Source: Sanderia malayensis
Taxonomy: Eukaryota; Cnidaria; Scyphozoa; Semaeostomeae; Pelagiidae
Assembly: GCA_013076295.1 (NCBI GenBank)
Contig: RQOL01000628.1
Location: forward strand, 1 to 64,000
Direction of reading: 5' to 3'
DNA: 64,000 nucleotides
The notes below the pieces were generated by a model. It saw only the letters and a list, made by a program, of their open reading frames with translations, was not told the origin of the DNA and made no database searches. How positions within the stretch are numbered: the first letter of the stretch is position 1; each line of letters opens with the position of its first letter. Shown piece after piece: positions 14,001 through 26,065 of the stretch. The translations under genes were made by a program, and so were the position numbers.

Positions 14001-17000
14001 TGCAATTGGTGTGCAGTAATGTTAATATCACTGAAAACAAGCAAACGCATTTGTATTTTACTTAGTTTCAGCTGTAACAACGTTGATTCATGTCCAATTA
14101 GTGTGCAGTAATGTTAATATCACTGAAAACAAGCAAATGCAGGTGTAATTTATTACTTTCAGCTGTAATAACGTGGATTCATGTGCAATTAGTGTGCATT
14201 AATGTTAATTTCACTGAAAACAAGCAAATGCATGTGTAATTTACATAGTTTCAGCTGTAATAACGTGGATTCATATGCAATTTGTGTGCAGTAATGTTAA
14301 TATCACTGAACACAAGCAAATGCATTTGTATTTTACTTAGTTTCAGCTGTAATAACGTGGATTCATTTGCAATTACTGTGCAGTAATGTTAATATCACTG
14401 AAAACAAGCAAATGCATGTGTATTTTACTTAGTATCAGCTGTAATTACGTGGATTCATGTGCAATTAGTGTGCAATAATGTTAAAATCACTGAAAACAAG
14501 CAAATGCATTTGTATTTTACTTAGCTTCAGTTGTAATAACGTGGATTCATGTGCAATTAGGGTGCAGTAATGTTAATATCACTGAAAACAAGCAAATGCA
14601 TGTGCATTTTACTTAGTTTCAGCTGTAATAACGTGGATTCATGTGCAATTAGGGTGCAGTAATGTTAATATCACTGAAACAAGCAAATTCATGTGCATTT
14701 TACTTTGTTTCAGCTGTAACAACGTGGATTCATCTGCAATTAGTGTGCAGTAACGTTATTATCACTGAAAATAAGTAAATGCATTTGTATTTTACTTTGT
14801 TTCAGCTGTAATAACGGGGATTCATGTGCAATTAGTGTGCAGTAATGTTAATATCATTGAAAACAAGCAAATGCATGTGTAATTTACTTAGTTTCAGCTG
14901 TAATAACGCATATTCATGTGCAATTAGTGTGCATTAATGTTAATATCACTGAAACCCAGCAAATGCATGTGTAATTTACTTAGTATCAGCTGTAATTACG
15001 TGGATTCATGTGCAATTAGTGTGCAATAATGTTAAAATCACTGAAAACAAGCAAATGCAATTGTATTTTACTTAGTTTCAGTTGTAATAACGTGGATTCA
15101 TGTGCAATTAGGTTGCAGTAATGTTAATATCACTGAAAACAAGCAAATGCATGTGCATTTTACTTAGTTTCAGCTGTAATAACGTGGATTCATGTGCAAT
15201 TAGGGTGCAGTAATGTTAATATCACTGAAAACAAGCAAATTCATGTGGATTTTACTTTGTTTCAGCTGTAACAGCGTGGATTCATCTGCAATTAGTGTGC
15301 AGTAACGTTATTATCACTGAAAATAAGTAAATGCATTTGTATTTTACTTTGTTTCAGCTGTAATAACGGGGATTCATGTGCAATTAGTGTGCAGTAATGT
15401 TAATATCATTGAAAACAAGCAAATGCATGTGTAATTTACTTAGTTTCAGCTGTAATAACGCATATTCATGTGCAATTAGTGTGCATTAATGTTAATATCA
15501 CTGAAACCCAGCAAATGCATGTGTAATTTACTTAGTATCAGCTGTAATTACGTGGATTCATGTGCAATTAGTGTGCAATAATGTTAAAATCACTGAAAAC
15601 AAGCAAATGCAATTGTATTTTACTTAGTTTCAGTTGTAATAACGTGGATTCATGTGCAATTAGGGTGCAGTAATGTTAATATCACTGAAAACAAGCAAAT
15701 GCATGTGCATTTTACTTAGTTTCAGCTGTAATAACGTGGATTCATGTGCAATTAGGGTGCAGTAATGTTAATATCACTGAAAACAAGCAAATTCATGTGC
15801 ATTTTATTTTGTTTCAGCTGTAACAACGTGGATTCATCTGCAATTAGTGTGCAGTAACGTTATTATCACTGAAAATAAGTAAATGCATTTGTATTTTACT
15901 TTGTTTCAGCTGTAATAACGGGGATTCATGTGCAATTAGTGTGCAGTAATGTTAATATCACTGAAACCAAGCAAATGCATGTGTAATTTACTTAGTTTCA
16001 GCTGTAATAACGTATATTCATGTGCAATTAGTGTGCATTAATGTTAATATCACTGAAACCAAGCAAATGCATGTGTAATTTACTTAGTTTCAGCTGTAAT
16101 AACGTGGATTCAGATGCAATTTGTGTTCAGTAATGTTAATATCACTGAAAACAAGCAAATGCATTTGTATTTTACTTCGTTTCAGCTGTAATAACGTGGA
16201 TTCATGTGCAATTAGTGTGCATTAATGTTAATTTGACTGAAAACAAGCAAATGCATGTGTAATTTACTTCGTTTCTGCTGTAATAACGTGGATTCATATG
16301 CAATTTGTGTGCAGTAATGTTAATATCACTGAAAACAAGCAAATGCATTTGTATTTTACTTAGTTTCAGCTGTAATAACGTGGATTCGTGGGCAATTACT
16401 GTGCAGTAATGTTAATATCACTGAAAACAAGCATATGCATGTGTATTTTACTTAGTTTCAGCCGTGATAACGTGGATTCATATGCAATTAGTGTGCAATA
16501 ATGTTAATATCACTGAAAACAAGCAAATGCATTTGTATTTTACTTAGTTTCAGTTGTAATAACGTGGATTCATGTGCAATTAGGGTGCAGTAATGTTAAT
16601 ATCACTGAAAACAAGCAAATGCATGTGCATTTTACTTAGTTTCAGCTGTAATAACGTAGATTCATGTGCAATCAGTGTGCAGTAATGTTAATATCACTGA
16701 AGACAAGCAAATGCATGTGTAATTTACTTAGTTTCAGCTGTAATAACGTGGATTCATATGCAATTGGTGTGCAGTAATGTTAATATCAATGAAAACAAGC
16801 AAATGCATTTGTATTTTACTTAGTTTCAGCTGTAATAACGTGGATTCATGTCCAATTAGTGTGCAGTAATGTTAATATCACTGAAAATAAGCAAATGCAT
16901 GTGTAATTTACTTAGTTTCAGCTGTTATAACGTGGATTCATGTGCAACTAGTGTGCAGTAATGTTAATATCATTGAAAACAAGCAAATGCATGTGTAATT

Positions 17001-17706
17001 TACTTAGTTTCAGCTGTAATAACGTGTATTCATGTGCAATTAGTGTGCAGTAAGGTCAATTTCACTGAAAACAAGCAAATTCAATTGTATTTTACTTAGT
17101 TTCAGTTGTAATAACGTGGATTCATGTGTAATTGGTCTCCAGTAATGTTAATATCACTGAAAACAAGCAAATGCATGTGTATTTTACTTAGTTTCAGCTG
17201 TAATAGCATGGATTCGTGTGAAATTAGTGCGCAGTAATATTAACATCACTGAAAACAAGCAAATGCATGTGCATTTTACTTAGTTTCAACTGTCATAACG
17301 TGGATTCATCTGCTATTAGTGTACAGTAATGTTAATATCACAGAAACCAAGCAAATGCATTTGTATTTTACTTAGTTTTAGCTGTAACAACGTGGATTCA
17401 TGTGCAATTAGTATGCAGTAATGTTAATATCACTGAAAACAAGCAAATGCATGTGTAATTTACTTAGTTTCAGCTGTAATAACGTGGATTCATGTGCAAT
17501 TAGTGTGCAGTAATGTTATTATCACTGAAAACAAACAAATGCATTTGTATTTTACTTTGTTTCAGCTGTAATAACGTGGATTCATGTGCAATTAGTGTGC
17601 AGTAATGTTAATATCACTGGAAACAAACTAATGCATGTGTTTTTTACTTAGTTTCGGCTGTAACAACGTGGATGCATGTGCAATTAGTGTGCAGTAATGT
17701 TAATAT
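8000..17706 (+). repeat. Insert-free satellite domain with 16-, 23-, 32- and 42-monomer segment copies
   Basis: Marked monomers recur at exact multiples of 92 bp. CCATTAAAGTGCAG is at 9,494, 11,610 and 13,082 (steps 2,116 = 23 monomers and 1,472 = 16). GCATTTTTATTAG is at 9,176 and 12,120 (2,944 = 32). The extra-base mark GTGTCAATTAG at 9,771 matches 13,635, and ACGCATTTG at 10,181 matches 14,045, both 3,864 bp apart (42). TAACAACGTTGATTC is at 10,211, 14,075 and 18,116. Only a few single-base indels are seen over this stretch, unlike the first 2 kb. It holds no 101-bp insert and no gene. Confidence 0.88.
9282..9425 (+). repeat. Candidate empty-site monomer pair for the Sec62-like insert
   Basis: The monomer with CGGCTGTAACAACGTGGATGCATG is followed by an ordinary CACTGAAAACAAGC and then AAATGCATTTGTATTTTAC with GCAATTATTGTGCAG downstream. 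These are the flanks seen around many of the 101-bp inserts, but uninterrupted. A second such pair is at about 12,226-12,370. Comparing filled and empty versions shows that the insert replaces the 14 bases CACTGAAAACAAGC. Whether this very locus is ancestral cannot be told from one window. Confidence 0.7.
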
Positions 17707-17807
17707 TCGGCATTTTGTGGGCTGCAACCATGGGCAAACTGCACTTCTGGTTGCTGCCAAATCTCACTGCTGATTGTGGGTTTTTCGAATCATTTATGCG
17801 CAACCAA
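17707..17807 (+). pseudogene. Sec62-like gene fragment, insert copy 1 (first in the array)
   Basis: This 101-bp non-satellite segment encodes, in the frame starting at 17,706, 31 codons ending at 17,798 that read FGILWAATMGKLHFW followed by LLPNLTADCGFFESFM. The pattern W-x-L-P-N-L-T-A-D-x-G-F-x-x-S-F is the conserved end of the last membrane segment and start of the cytosolic tail of Sec62 (translocation protein, Pfam Sec62), an ER membrane subunit acting with Sec61/Sec63. The match stops before the expected PLY residues, and about 9 bp (GCAACCAAA) of unclear origin precede the satellite. The upstream satellite ATG at about 17,697 is in frame by chance. The fragment covers roughly a twelfth of a usual Sec62 and cannot be functional. 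Family assignment is from memory of the motif; G+C (about 48%) is far above the satellite. Unlike most copies, the next monomer is the TTTTAGCTGTAACAACG / TAGTATGCAG type. Confidence 0.85.
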
Positions 17808-20800
17808 AAATGCATTTGTATTTTACTTAGTTTTAGCTGTAACAACGTGGATTCATGTGCAATTAGTATGCAGTAATGTTAATATCACTGAAAACAAGCA
17901 AATGCATGTGTAATTTACTTAGTTTCAGCTGTAATAACGTAGATTCATGTGCAATTAGTGTGCAGTAATGTTATTATCACTGAAAACAAACAAATGCATT
18001 TGTATTTTACTTTGTTTCAGCTGTAATAACGTGGATTCATATGCAATTGGTGTGCAGTAATGTTAATATCACTGAAAACAAGCAAATGCATTTGTATTTT
18101 ACTTAGTTTCAGCTGTAACAACGTTGATTCATGTCCAATTAGTGTGCAGTAATGTTAATATCACTGAAAACAAGCAAATGCAGGTGTAATTTATTACTTT
18201 CAGCTGTAATAACGTGGATTCATGTGCAATTAGTGTGCATTAATGTTAATTTCACTGAAAACAAGCAAATGCATGTGTAATTTACATAGTTTCAGCTGTA
18301 ATAACGTGGATTCATATGCAATTTGTGTGCAGTAATGTTAATATCACTGAACACAAGCAAATGCATTTGTATTTTACTTAGTTTCAGCTGTAATAACGTG
18401 GATTCATTTGCAATTACTGTGCAGTAATGTTAATATCACTGAAAACAAGCAAATGCATGTGTATTTTACTTAGTATCAGCTGTAATTACGTGGATTCATG
18501 TGCAATTAGTGTGCAATAATGTTAAAATCACTGAAAACAAGCAAATGCATTTGTATTTTACTTAGCTTCAGTTGTAATAACGTGGATTCATGTGCAATTA
18601 GGGTGCAGTAATGTTAATATCACTGAAAACAAGCAAATGCATGTGCATTTTACTTAGTTTCAGCTGTAATAACGTGGATTCATGTGCAATTAGGGTGCAG
18701 TAATGTTAATATCACTGAAAACAAGCAAATTCATGTGGATTTTACTTTGTTTCAGCTGTAACAACGTGGATTCATCTGCAATTAGTGTGCAGTAACGTTA
18801 TTATCACTGAAAATAAGTAAATGCATTTGTATTTTACTTTGTTTCAGCTGTAATAACGGGGATTCATGTGCAATTAGTGTGCAGTAATGTTAATATCATT
18901 GAAAACAAGCAAATGCATGTGTAATTTACTTAGTTTCAGCTGTAATAACGCATATTCATGTGCAATTAGTGTGCATTAATGTTAATATCACTGAAACCCA
19001 GCAAATGCATGTGTAATTTACTTAGTATCAGCTGTAATTACGTGGATTCATGTGCAATTAGTGTGCAATAATGTTAAAATCACTGAAAACAAGCAAATGC
19101 AATTGTATTTTACTTAGTTTCAGTTGTAATGACGTGGATTCATGTGCAATTAGGGTGCAGTAATGTTAATATCACTGAAAACAAGCAAATGCATGTGCAT
19201 TTTACTTAGTTTCAGCTGTAATAACGTGGATTCATGTGCAATTAGGGTGCAGTAATGTTAATATCACTGAAAACAAGCAAATTCATGTGCATTTTATTTT
19301 GTTTCAGCTGTAACAACGTGGATTCATCTGCAATTAGTGTGCAGTAACGTTTTATCACTGAAAATAAGTAAATGCATTTGTATTTTACTTTGTTTCAGCT
19401 GTAATAACGGGGATTCATGTGCAATTAGTGTGCAGTAATGTTAATATCACTGAAACCAAGCAAATGCATGTGTAATTTACTTAGTTTCAGCTGTAATAAC
19501 GTATATTCATGTGCAATTAGTGTGCATTAATGTTAATATCACTGAAACCAAGCAAATGCATGTGTAATTTACTTAGTTTCAGCTGTAATAACGTGGATTC
19601 AGATGCAATTTGTGTTCAGTAATGTTAATATCACTGAAAACAAGCAAATGCATTTGTATTTTACTTCGTTTCTGCTGTAATAACGTGGATTCATGTGCAA
19701 TTAGTGTGCATTAATGTTAATTTGACTGAAAACAAGCAAATGCATGTGTAATTTACTTCGTTTCTGCTGTAATAACGTGGATTCATATGCAATTTGTGTG
19801 CAGTAATGTTAATATCACTGAAAACAAGCAAATGCATTTGTATTTTACTTAGTTTCAGCTGTAATAACGTGGATTCGTGTGCAATTACTGTGCAGTAATG
19901 TTAATATCACTGAAAACAAGCAAATGCATGTGTATTTTACTTAGTTTCAGCCGTGATAACGTGGATTCATGTGCAATTAGTGTGCAATAATGTTAATATC
20001 ACTGAAAACAAGCAAATGCATTTGTATTTTACTTAGTTTCAGTTGTAATAACGTGGATTCATGTGCAATTAGGGTGCAGTAATGTTAATATCACTGAAAA
20101 CAAGCAAATGCATGTGCATTTTACTTAGTTTCAGCTGTAATAACGTAGATTCATGTGCAATCAGTGTGCAGTAATGTTAATATCACTGAAGACAAGCAAA
20201 TGCATGTGTAATTTACTTAGTTTCAGCTGTAATAACGTGGATTCATATGCAATTGGTGTGCAGTAATGTTAATATCAATGAAAACAAGCAAATGCATTTG
20301 TATTTTACTTAGTTTCAGCTATAATAACGTGGATTCATGTCCAATTAGTGTGCAGTAATGTTAATATCACTGAAAATAAGCAAATGCATGTGTAATTTAC
20401 TTAGTTTCAGCTGTTATAACGTGGATTCATGTGCAACTAGTGTGCAGTAATGTTAATATCATTGAAAACAAGCAAATGCATGTGTAATTTACTTAGTTTC
20501 AGCTGTAATAACGTGGATTCAGGTGCAATTAGTGTGCATTAATGTTAATATCACTGAAAACAAGCAAATGCATGTGTAATTTACTTGATTTCATCTGTAA
20601 TAACGTGGATTCATGTTCAATTAGTGTGGAGTAATGTTAATATCACTGAAAGCAAGCAAATGCATGTGCATTTTACTTAGTTTGAGCTGTAATAACGTGT
20701 ATTCATGTGCAATTAGTGTGCAGTAAGGTCAATTTCACTGAAAACAAGCAAATTCAATTGTATTTTACTTAGTTTCAGTTGTAATAACGTGGATTCATGT

Positions 20801-21195
20801 GTAATTGGTCTCCAGTAATGTTAATATCACTGAAAACAAGCAAATGCATGTGTATTTTACTTAGTTTCAGCTGTAATAACATGGATTCGTGTGAAATTAG
20901 TGCGCAGTAATATTAACATCACTGAAAACAAGCAAATGCATGTGCATTTTACTTAGTTTCAGCTGTAATAACGTGGATTCATGTGCAATTATTGTGCAGT
21001 AATGTTAATATCACTGAAAACAAGCAAATGTATGTGTAATTTACTTAGTTTCAGCTGTAATAACGTGGATTCATATGCAATTAGTGTGCAGTAATGTTAA
21101 TATCACTGGAAACAAGCTAATGCATGTGTTTTTTACTTAGTTTCGGCTGTAACAACGTGGATGCATGTGCAATTAGTGTGCAGTAATGTTAATAT

Positions 21196-21296
21196 TCGGC
21201 ATTTTGTGGGCTGCAACCATGGGCAAACTGCACTTCTGGTTGCTGCCAAATCTCACTGCTGATTGTGGGTTTTTCGAATCATTTATGCGCAACCAA
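21196..21296 (+). pseudogene. Sec62-like fragment, insert copy 2
   Basis: The sequence matches copy 1 and keeps the same frame and breakpoints. It lies 3,489 bp after copy 1 (37 x 92 + 87, minus 2). The upstream monomer is the CGGCTGTAACAACGTGGATGCATG type with GGAAACAAGCTAATG. The downstream monomer carries TGCATTAATG instead of ATTATTGTGCAG, so the right flank has been exchanged relative to other copies. Confidence 0.85.
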
Positions 21297-22018
21297 AAAT
21301 GCATTTGTATTTTACTTAGTTTCAGCTGTAATAACGTGGATTCATGTGCAATTAGTGTGCATTAATGTTAATATCACTGAAAACAAGCAGATGCATGTGT
21401 AATTTACTTAGTTTCAGCTGTAATAACGTGGATTCATATGCAATTAGTGTGCAGTATTGTTAATATCACTGCAAACAAGCAAATGCATTTGTATTTTACT
21501 TAGTTTCAGCTGTAATAACGTGGATTCATGTGCAATTAGGGTGCAGTAAAGTTAATATCACCGAAAACAAGCAAATGCATGTGCATTTTACTTAGTTTCA
21601 GCTGTAATAACGTGGATTCATGTGCAATTAGTGTGCAGTAATGTTAATATCACTGAAAACAAGCAAATGCAAGTGTAATTTACTTAGTTTCAGCTGTAAT
21701 AACGTGGATTCATATGCAATTGGTGTGCAGTAATGTTAATATCAATGAAAACAAGCAAATGCATTTGTATTTTACTTAGTTTCAGCTGTAATAACGTGGA
21801 TTCATGTGCAATTATTGTGCAGTAATGTTAATATCACTGAAAACAAGCAAATGTATGTGTAATTTACTTAGTTTCAGCTGTAATAACGTGGATTCATATG
21901 CAATTAGTGTGCAGTAATGTTAATATCACTGGAAACAAGCTAATGCATGTGTTTTTTACTTAGTTTCGGCTGTAACAACGTGGATGCATGTGCAATTAGT
22001 GTGCAGTAATGTTAATAT

Positions 22019-22119
22019 TCGGCATTTTGTGGGCTGCAACCATGGGCAAACTGCACTTCTGGTTGCTGCCAAATCTCACTGCTGATTGTGGGTTTTTCGA
22101 ATCATTTATGCGCAACCAA
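22019..22119 (+). pseudogene. Sec62-like fragment, insert copy 3
   Basis: The fragment is intact with the same boundaries. The spacing from copy 2 is 823 bp, exactly 8 x 92 + 87. The upstream flank is the same CGGCTG monomer. The downstream monomer has ATGCGCAATTAG and, further on, CACTAAAAAC, marks private to this copy. The 21-22 kb neighbourhoods of copies 2 and 3 look like a local tandem duplication of about nine units. Confidence 0.85.
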
Positions 22120-23117
22120 AAATGCATTTGTATTTTACTTAGTTTCAGCTGTAATAACGTGGATTCATGCGCAATTAGTGTGCATTAATGTTAATTTCAC
22201 TAAAAACAAGCAAATGCATGTGTAATTTACTTAGTTTCAGCTGTAATAACGTGGATTCATGTGCAATTAGCGTGCAGTAATGTTAATATCATTGAAAACA
22301 AGCAAATGCATGTGTAATTTACTTAGTTTCAGCTGTAGTAACGTGGATTCAAGTGCAATTAGTGTGCATTAATGTTAATTTCACTGAAAACAAGCAAATG
22401 CATGTGTAATTTACTTAGTTTCAGCTGTAATAACGTGGATTCATATGCAATTTGTGTGCAGTAATGTTAATATCACTGAAAACAAGCAAATGCATTTGTA
22501 TTTTACTTAGTTTCAGCTGTAATAACGTGGATTCATGTGCAATTAGTCTCCATTAATGTTAATATCACTGAAAACAAGCAAATGCATGTGTATTTTACTT
22601 AGTTTCAGCTGTAATAACGTGGATTCGTGTGAAATTAGTGTGCAGTAATATTAATATCACTGAAAACAAGCAAATGCATGTGCATTTTACTTAGTTTCAA
22701 CTGTCATAACGTTGATTCTCGTGCTATTAGTGTGTAGTAACGTTAATATCACAGAAACCAAGCAAATTCATTTGTATTTTACTTAGTTTTAGCTGTAACA
22801 ACGTGGATTCATGTGCAATTAGTATGCAGTAATGTTAATATCACTGAAAACAAGCAAATGGATGCGCATTTTAATTAGTTTCAGCTGTAACAACATGGAT
22901 TCATGTGCAATTAGTGTGCAGTAATGTTATTATCACTGAAAACAAACAAATGCATTTGTATTTTACTTAGTTTCAGTTGTAATAACGTGGATTCATGTGC
23001 AATTAGTGTGCAGTAATGTTAATATCACAGGAAACAAGCTAATGCATGTGTTTTTTACTTAGTTTCGGCTGTAACAACGTGGATGCATGTGCAATTAGTG
23101 TGCAGTAATGTTAATAT

Positions 23118-23218
23118 TCGGCATTTTGTGGGCTGCAACCATGGGCAAACTGCACTTCTGGTTGCTGCCAAATCTCACTGCTGATTGTGGGTTTTTCGAA
23201 TCATTTATGCGCAACCAA
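23118..23218 (+). pseudogene. Sec62-like fragment, insert copy 4
   Basis: The fragment is intact, 1,099 bp after copy 3 (11 x 92 + 87). The upstream monomer has CACAGGAAACAAGCTAATG and the downstream one has GCATTTGTGTTTTAC and ATTATTGTGCAG. This flank combination recurs at 33,958, and related ones occur at 56,978, 57,709 and 61,372, marking one insert sub-lineage. Confidence 0.85.
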
Positions 23219-25964
23219 AAATGCATTTGTGTTTTACTTAGTTTCAGCTGTAATAACGTGGATTCATGTGCAATTATTGTGCAGTAATGTTAATATCACT
23301 GAAAACAAGCAAATGTATTAGTAATTTACTTAGTTTCAGCTGTAATAACGTGGATTCATGTGCAATTAGTGTGCAGTAATGTTAATATCATTGAAAACAA
23401 GCAAATGCATGGGTAATTTAGTTAGTATCAGCTGTAATAACGTGGATTCATGTGCAATTAGTGTGCATTAATGTTAATATCACTGAAAACAAGCAAATGC
23501 ATGTGTAATTTACTTAGTTTCAGCTGTAATAACGTGGATTCATATGCAATTAGTGTGCAGTATTGTTAATATCACTGCAAACAAGCAAATGCATTTGTAT
23601 TTTACATAGTTTCAGCTGTAATAACGTGGATTCATGTGCAATTAGTGTGCAGTAATGTTAATATCACTGAAAACAAGCAAATGCATGTGTATTTTACTTA
23701 GTTTCAGCTGTAATAACGTGGATTCATGTGCAATTAGTGTGCAATAATGTTAATATCACTGAAAACAAGCAAATGCATTTGTATTTTACTTAGTTTCAGT
23801 TGTAATAACGTGGATTCATGTGCAATTAGGGTGCAGTAATGTTAATATCACTGAAAACAAGCAAATGCATGTGCATTTTACTTAGTTTCAGCTGTAATAA
23901 CGTGGATTCATGTGCAATTAGTGTGCAGTAATGTTAATATCACTGAAAACAAGCAAATGCAAGTGTAATTTACTTAGTTTCAGCTGTAATAACGTGGATT
24001 CATATGCAATTGGTGTGCAGTAATGTTAATATCAATGAAAACAAGCAAATGCATTTGTATTTTACTTAGTTTCAGCTATAATAACGTGGATTCATGTCCA
24101 ATTAGTGTGCAGTAATGTTAATATCACTGAAAATAAGCAAATGCATGTGTAATTTACTTAGTTTCAGCTGTAATAACGTGGATTCATGTGCAATTAGTGT
24201 GCAGTATTGTTAATATCAATGAAAACAAGCAAATGCATTTGTATTTTACTTAGTTTCAGCTGTAATAACGTGGATTCATGTCCAATTAGTGTGCAGTAAT
24301 GTTAATATCACTGAAAATAAGCAAATGCATGTGTAATTTACTTAGTTTCAGCTGTAATAACGTGGATTCATATGCAATTGGTGTGCAGTAATGTTAATAT
24401 CACTGAAAACAAGCAAATGCATTTGTATTTTACTTAGTTTCAGCTGTAATAACGTGGATTCATGTCCAATTAGTGTGCAGTAATGTTAATATCACTGAAA
24501 ATAAGCAAATGAATGTGTAAATTACTTAGTTTCAGCTGTAATAACGTGGATTCATGTGCAATTAGTGTGCAGTAATGTTAATATCATTGAAAACAAGCAA
24601 ATGCATGTGTAATTTACTTAGTTTTAGCTGTAGTAACGTGGATTCATGTGCAATTAGTGTGCATTAATGTTAATTTCACTGAAAACAAGCAAATGCATGT
24701 GTAATTTACTTCGTTTCAGCTGTGATAACGTGGATTCATATGCAATTTGTGTGCAGTAATGTTAATATCACTGAAAACAAGCAAATGCATTTGTATTTTA
24801 CTTAGTTTCAGCTGTAATAACGTGGATTCATGTGCAATTAGTCTCCAGTAATGTTAATATCACTGAAAACAAACAAATGCATGTGTATTTTACTTAGTTT
24901 CAGCTATAATAACGTGGATTCGTGTGAAATTAGTGTGCAGTAATATTAATATCACTGAAAACAAGCAAATGCATGTGCATTTTACTTAGTTTCAACTGTC
25001 ATAACGTGGATTCATGTGCTATTAGTGTGGAGTAATGTTAATATCACAGAAACCAAGCAAATTCATTTGTATTTTACTTAGTTTTAGCTGTAACAACGTG
25101 GATTCATGTGCAATTAGTATGCAGTAATGTTAATATCACTGAAAACAAGCAAATGCATGTGTAATTTTCTTAGTTTCAGCTGTAATAACGTGGATTCATG
25201 TGCAATTTGGGTGCAGTAATGTTAATATCACTGAAAACAAGCAAATGCATGTGCATTTTAATTAGTTTCAGCTGTAACAACATGGATTCATGTGCAATTA
25301 GTGTGCAGTAATGTTATTATCACTGAAAACAAACAAATGCATTTGTATTTTACTTTGTTTCAGCTGTAATAACGTGGATTCATGTGCAACTAGTGTGCAG
25401 TAATGTTAATATCACTGGAAACAGGCTAATGCATGTGTTTTTTACTTAGTTTCGGCTGTAACAACGTGGATGCATGTGCAATTAGTGTGCAGTAGTGTTA
25501 ATATCATTGAAAACAAGCAAATGCATGTGTAATTTACTTAGTTTCAGCTGTAGTAACGTGGATTCATGTGCTATTAGTGTGCAGTAATGTTAATATCACA
25601 GAAACCAAGCAAATTCATTTGTATTTTACTTAGTTTTAACTGTAACAACGTGGATTCATGTGCAATTAGTATGCAGTAATGTTAATATCACTGAAAACAA
25701 GCAAATGCATGTGTAATTTAATTAGTTTCCGCTGTAACAACATGGATTCATGTGCAATTAGTGTGCAGTAATGTTAATATCACTGAAAACAAACAAATGC
25801 ATTTGTATTTTACTTTGTTTCAGCTGTAATAACGTGGATTCATGTGCAATTAGTGTGCAGTAATGTTAATATCACTGGAAACAAGCTAATGCATGTGTTT
25901 TTTACTTAGTTTCGGCTGTAACAACGTGGATGCATGTGCAATTAATGTGCAGTAATGTTAATAT

Positions 25965-26065
25965 TCGGCATTTTGTGGGCTGCAACCATGGGCAAACTGC
26001 ACTTCTGGTTGCTGCCAAATCTCACTGCTGATTGTGGGTTTTTCGAATCATTTATGCGCAACCAA
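25965..26065 (+). pseudogene. Sec62-like fragment, insert copy 5
   Basis: The fragment is intact, 2,847 bp after copy 4 (30 x 92 + 87). The monomer just before it has ATTAATGTGCAG in place of ATTAGTGTGCAG, a mark shared with copies at 33,227, 36,622, 38,181 and 42,035. This defines a second sub-lineage of the insert. Confidence 0.85.

Larger units (their letters stand above)
14075..21300 (+). repeat. Segment duplication of about 3.5-4.0 kb, second copy carrying an insert
   Basis: The mark GATTCAGATGCAATTTGTG at 16,111 recurs 3,489 bp later at 19,600. The 101-bp inserts at 17,707 and 21,196 are also 3,489 bp apart. TAACAACGTTGATTC at 14,075 recurs at 18,116 (4,041 bp). GTAAGGTCAATTTC recurs from about 17,051 to 20,724 (3,673 bp, which is 3,489 plus two monomers). 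The copies therefore differ by whole monomers: two extra monomers lie near 20,500-20,690. This is in-register gain and loss after duplication. No gene is present. Confidence 0.82.

Noticed and set aside
17784..17800. CENP-B box in the insert (TTCGAATCATTTATGCG)
   Set aside because: It matches TTCG and the central A but lacks the required CGGG; the ordinary monomer has no match either.
17707..17807. tRNA-derived SINE, because of GGTTTTTCGAATC resembling a B box and the CAACCA end
   Set aside because: The A-box spacing and cloverleaf do not fit, there is no tail or target duplication, and the Sec62-like translation explains the segment better.
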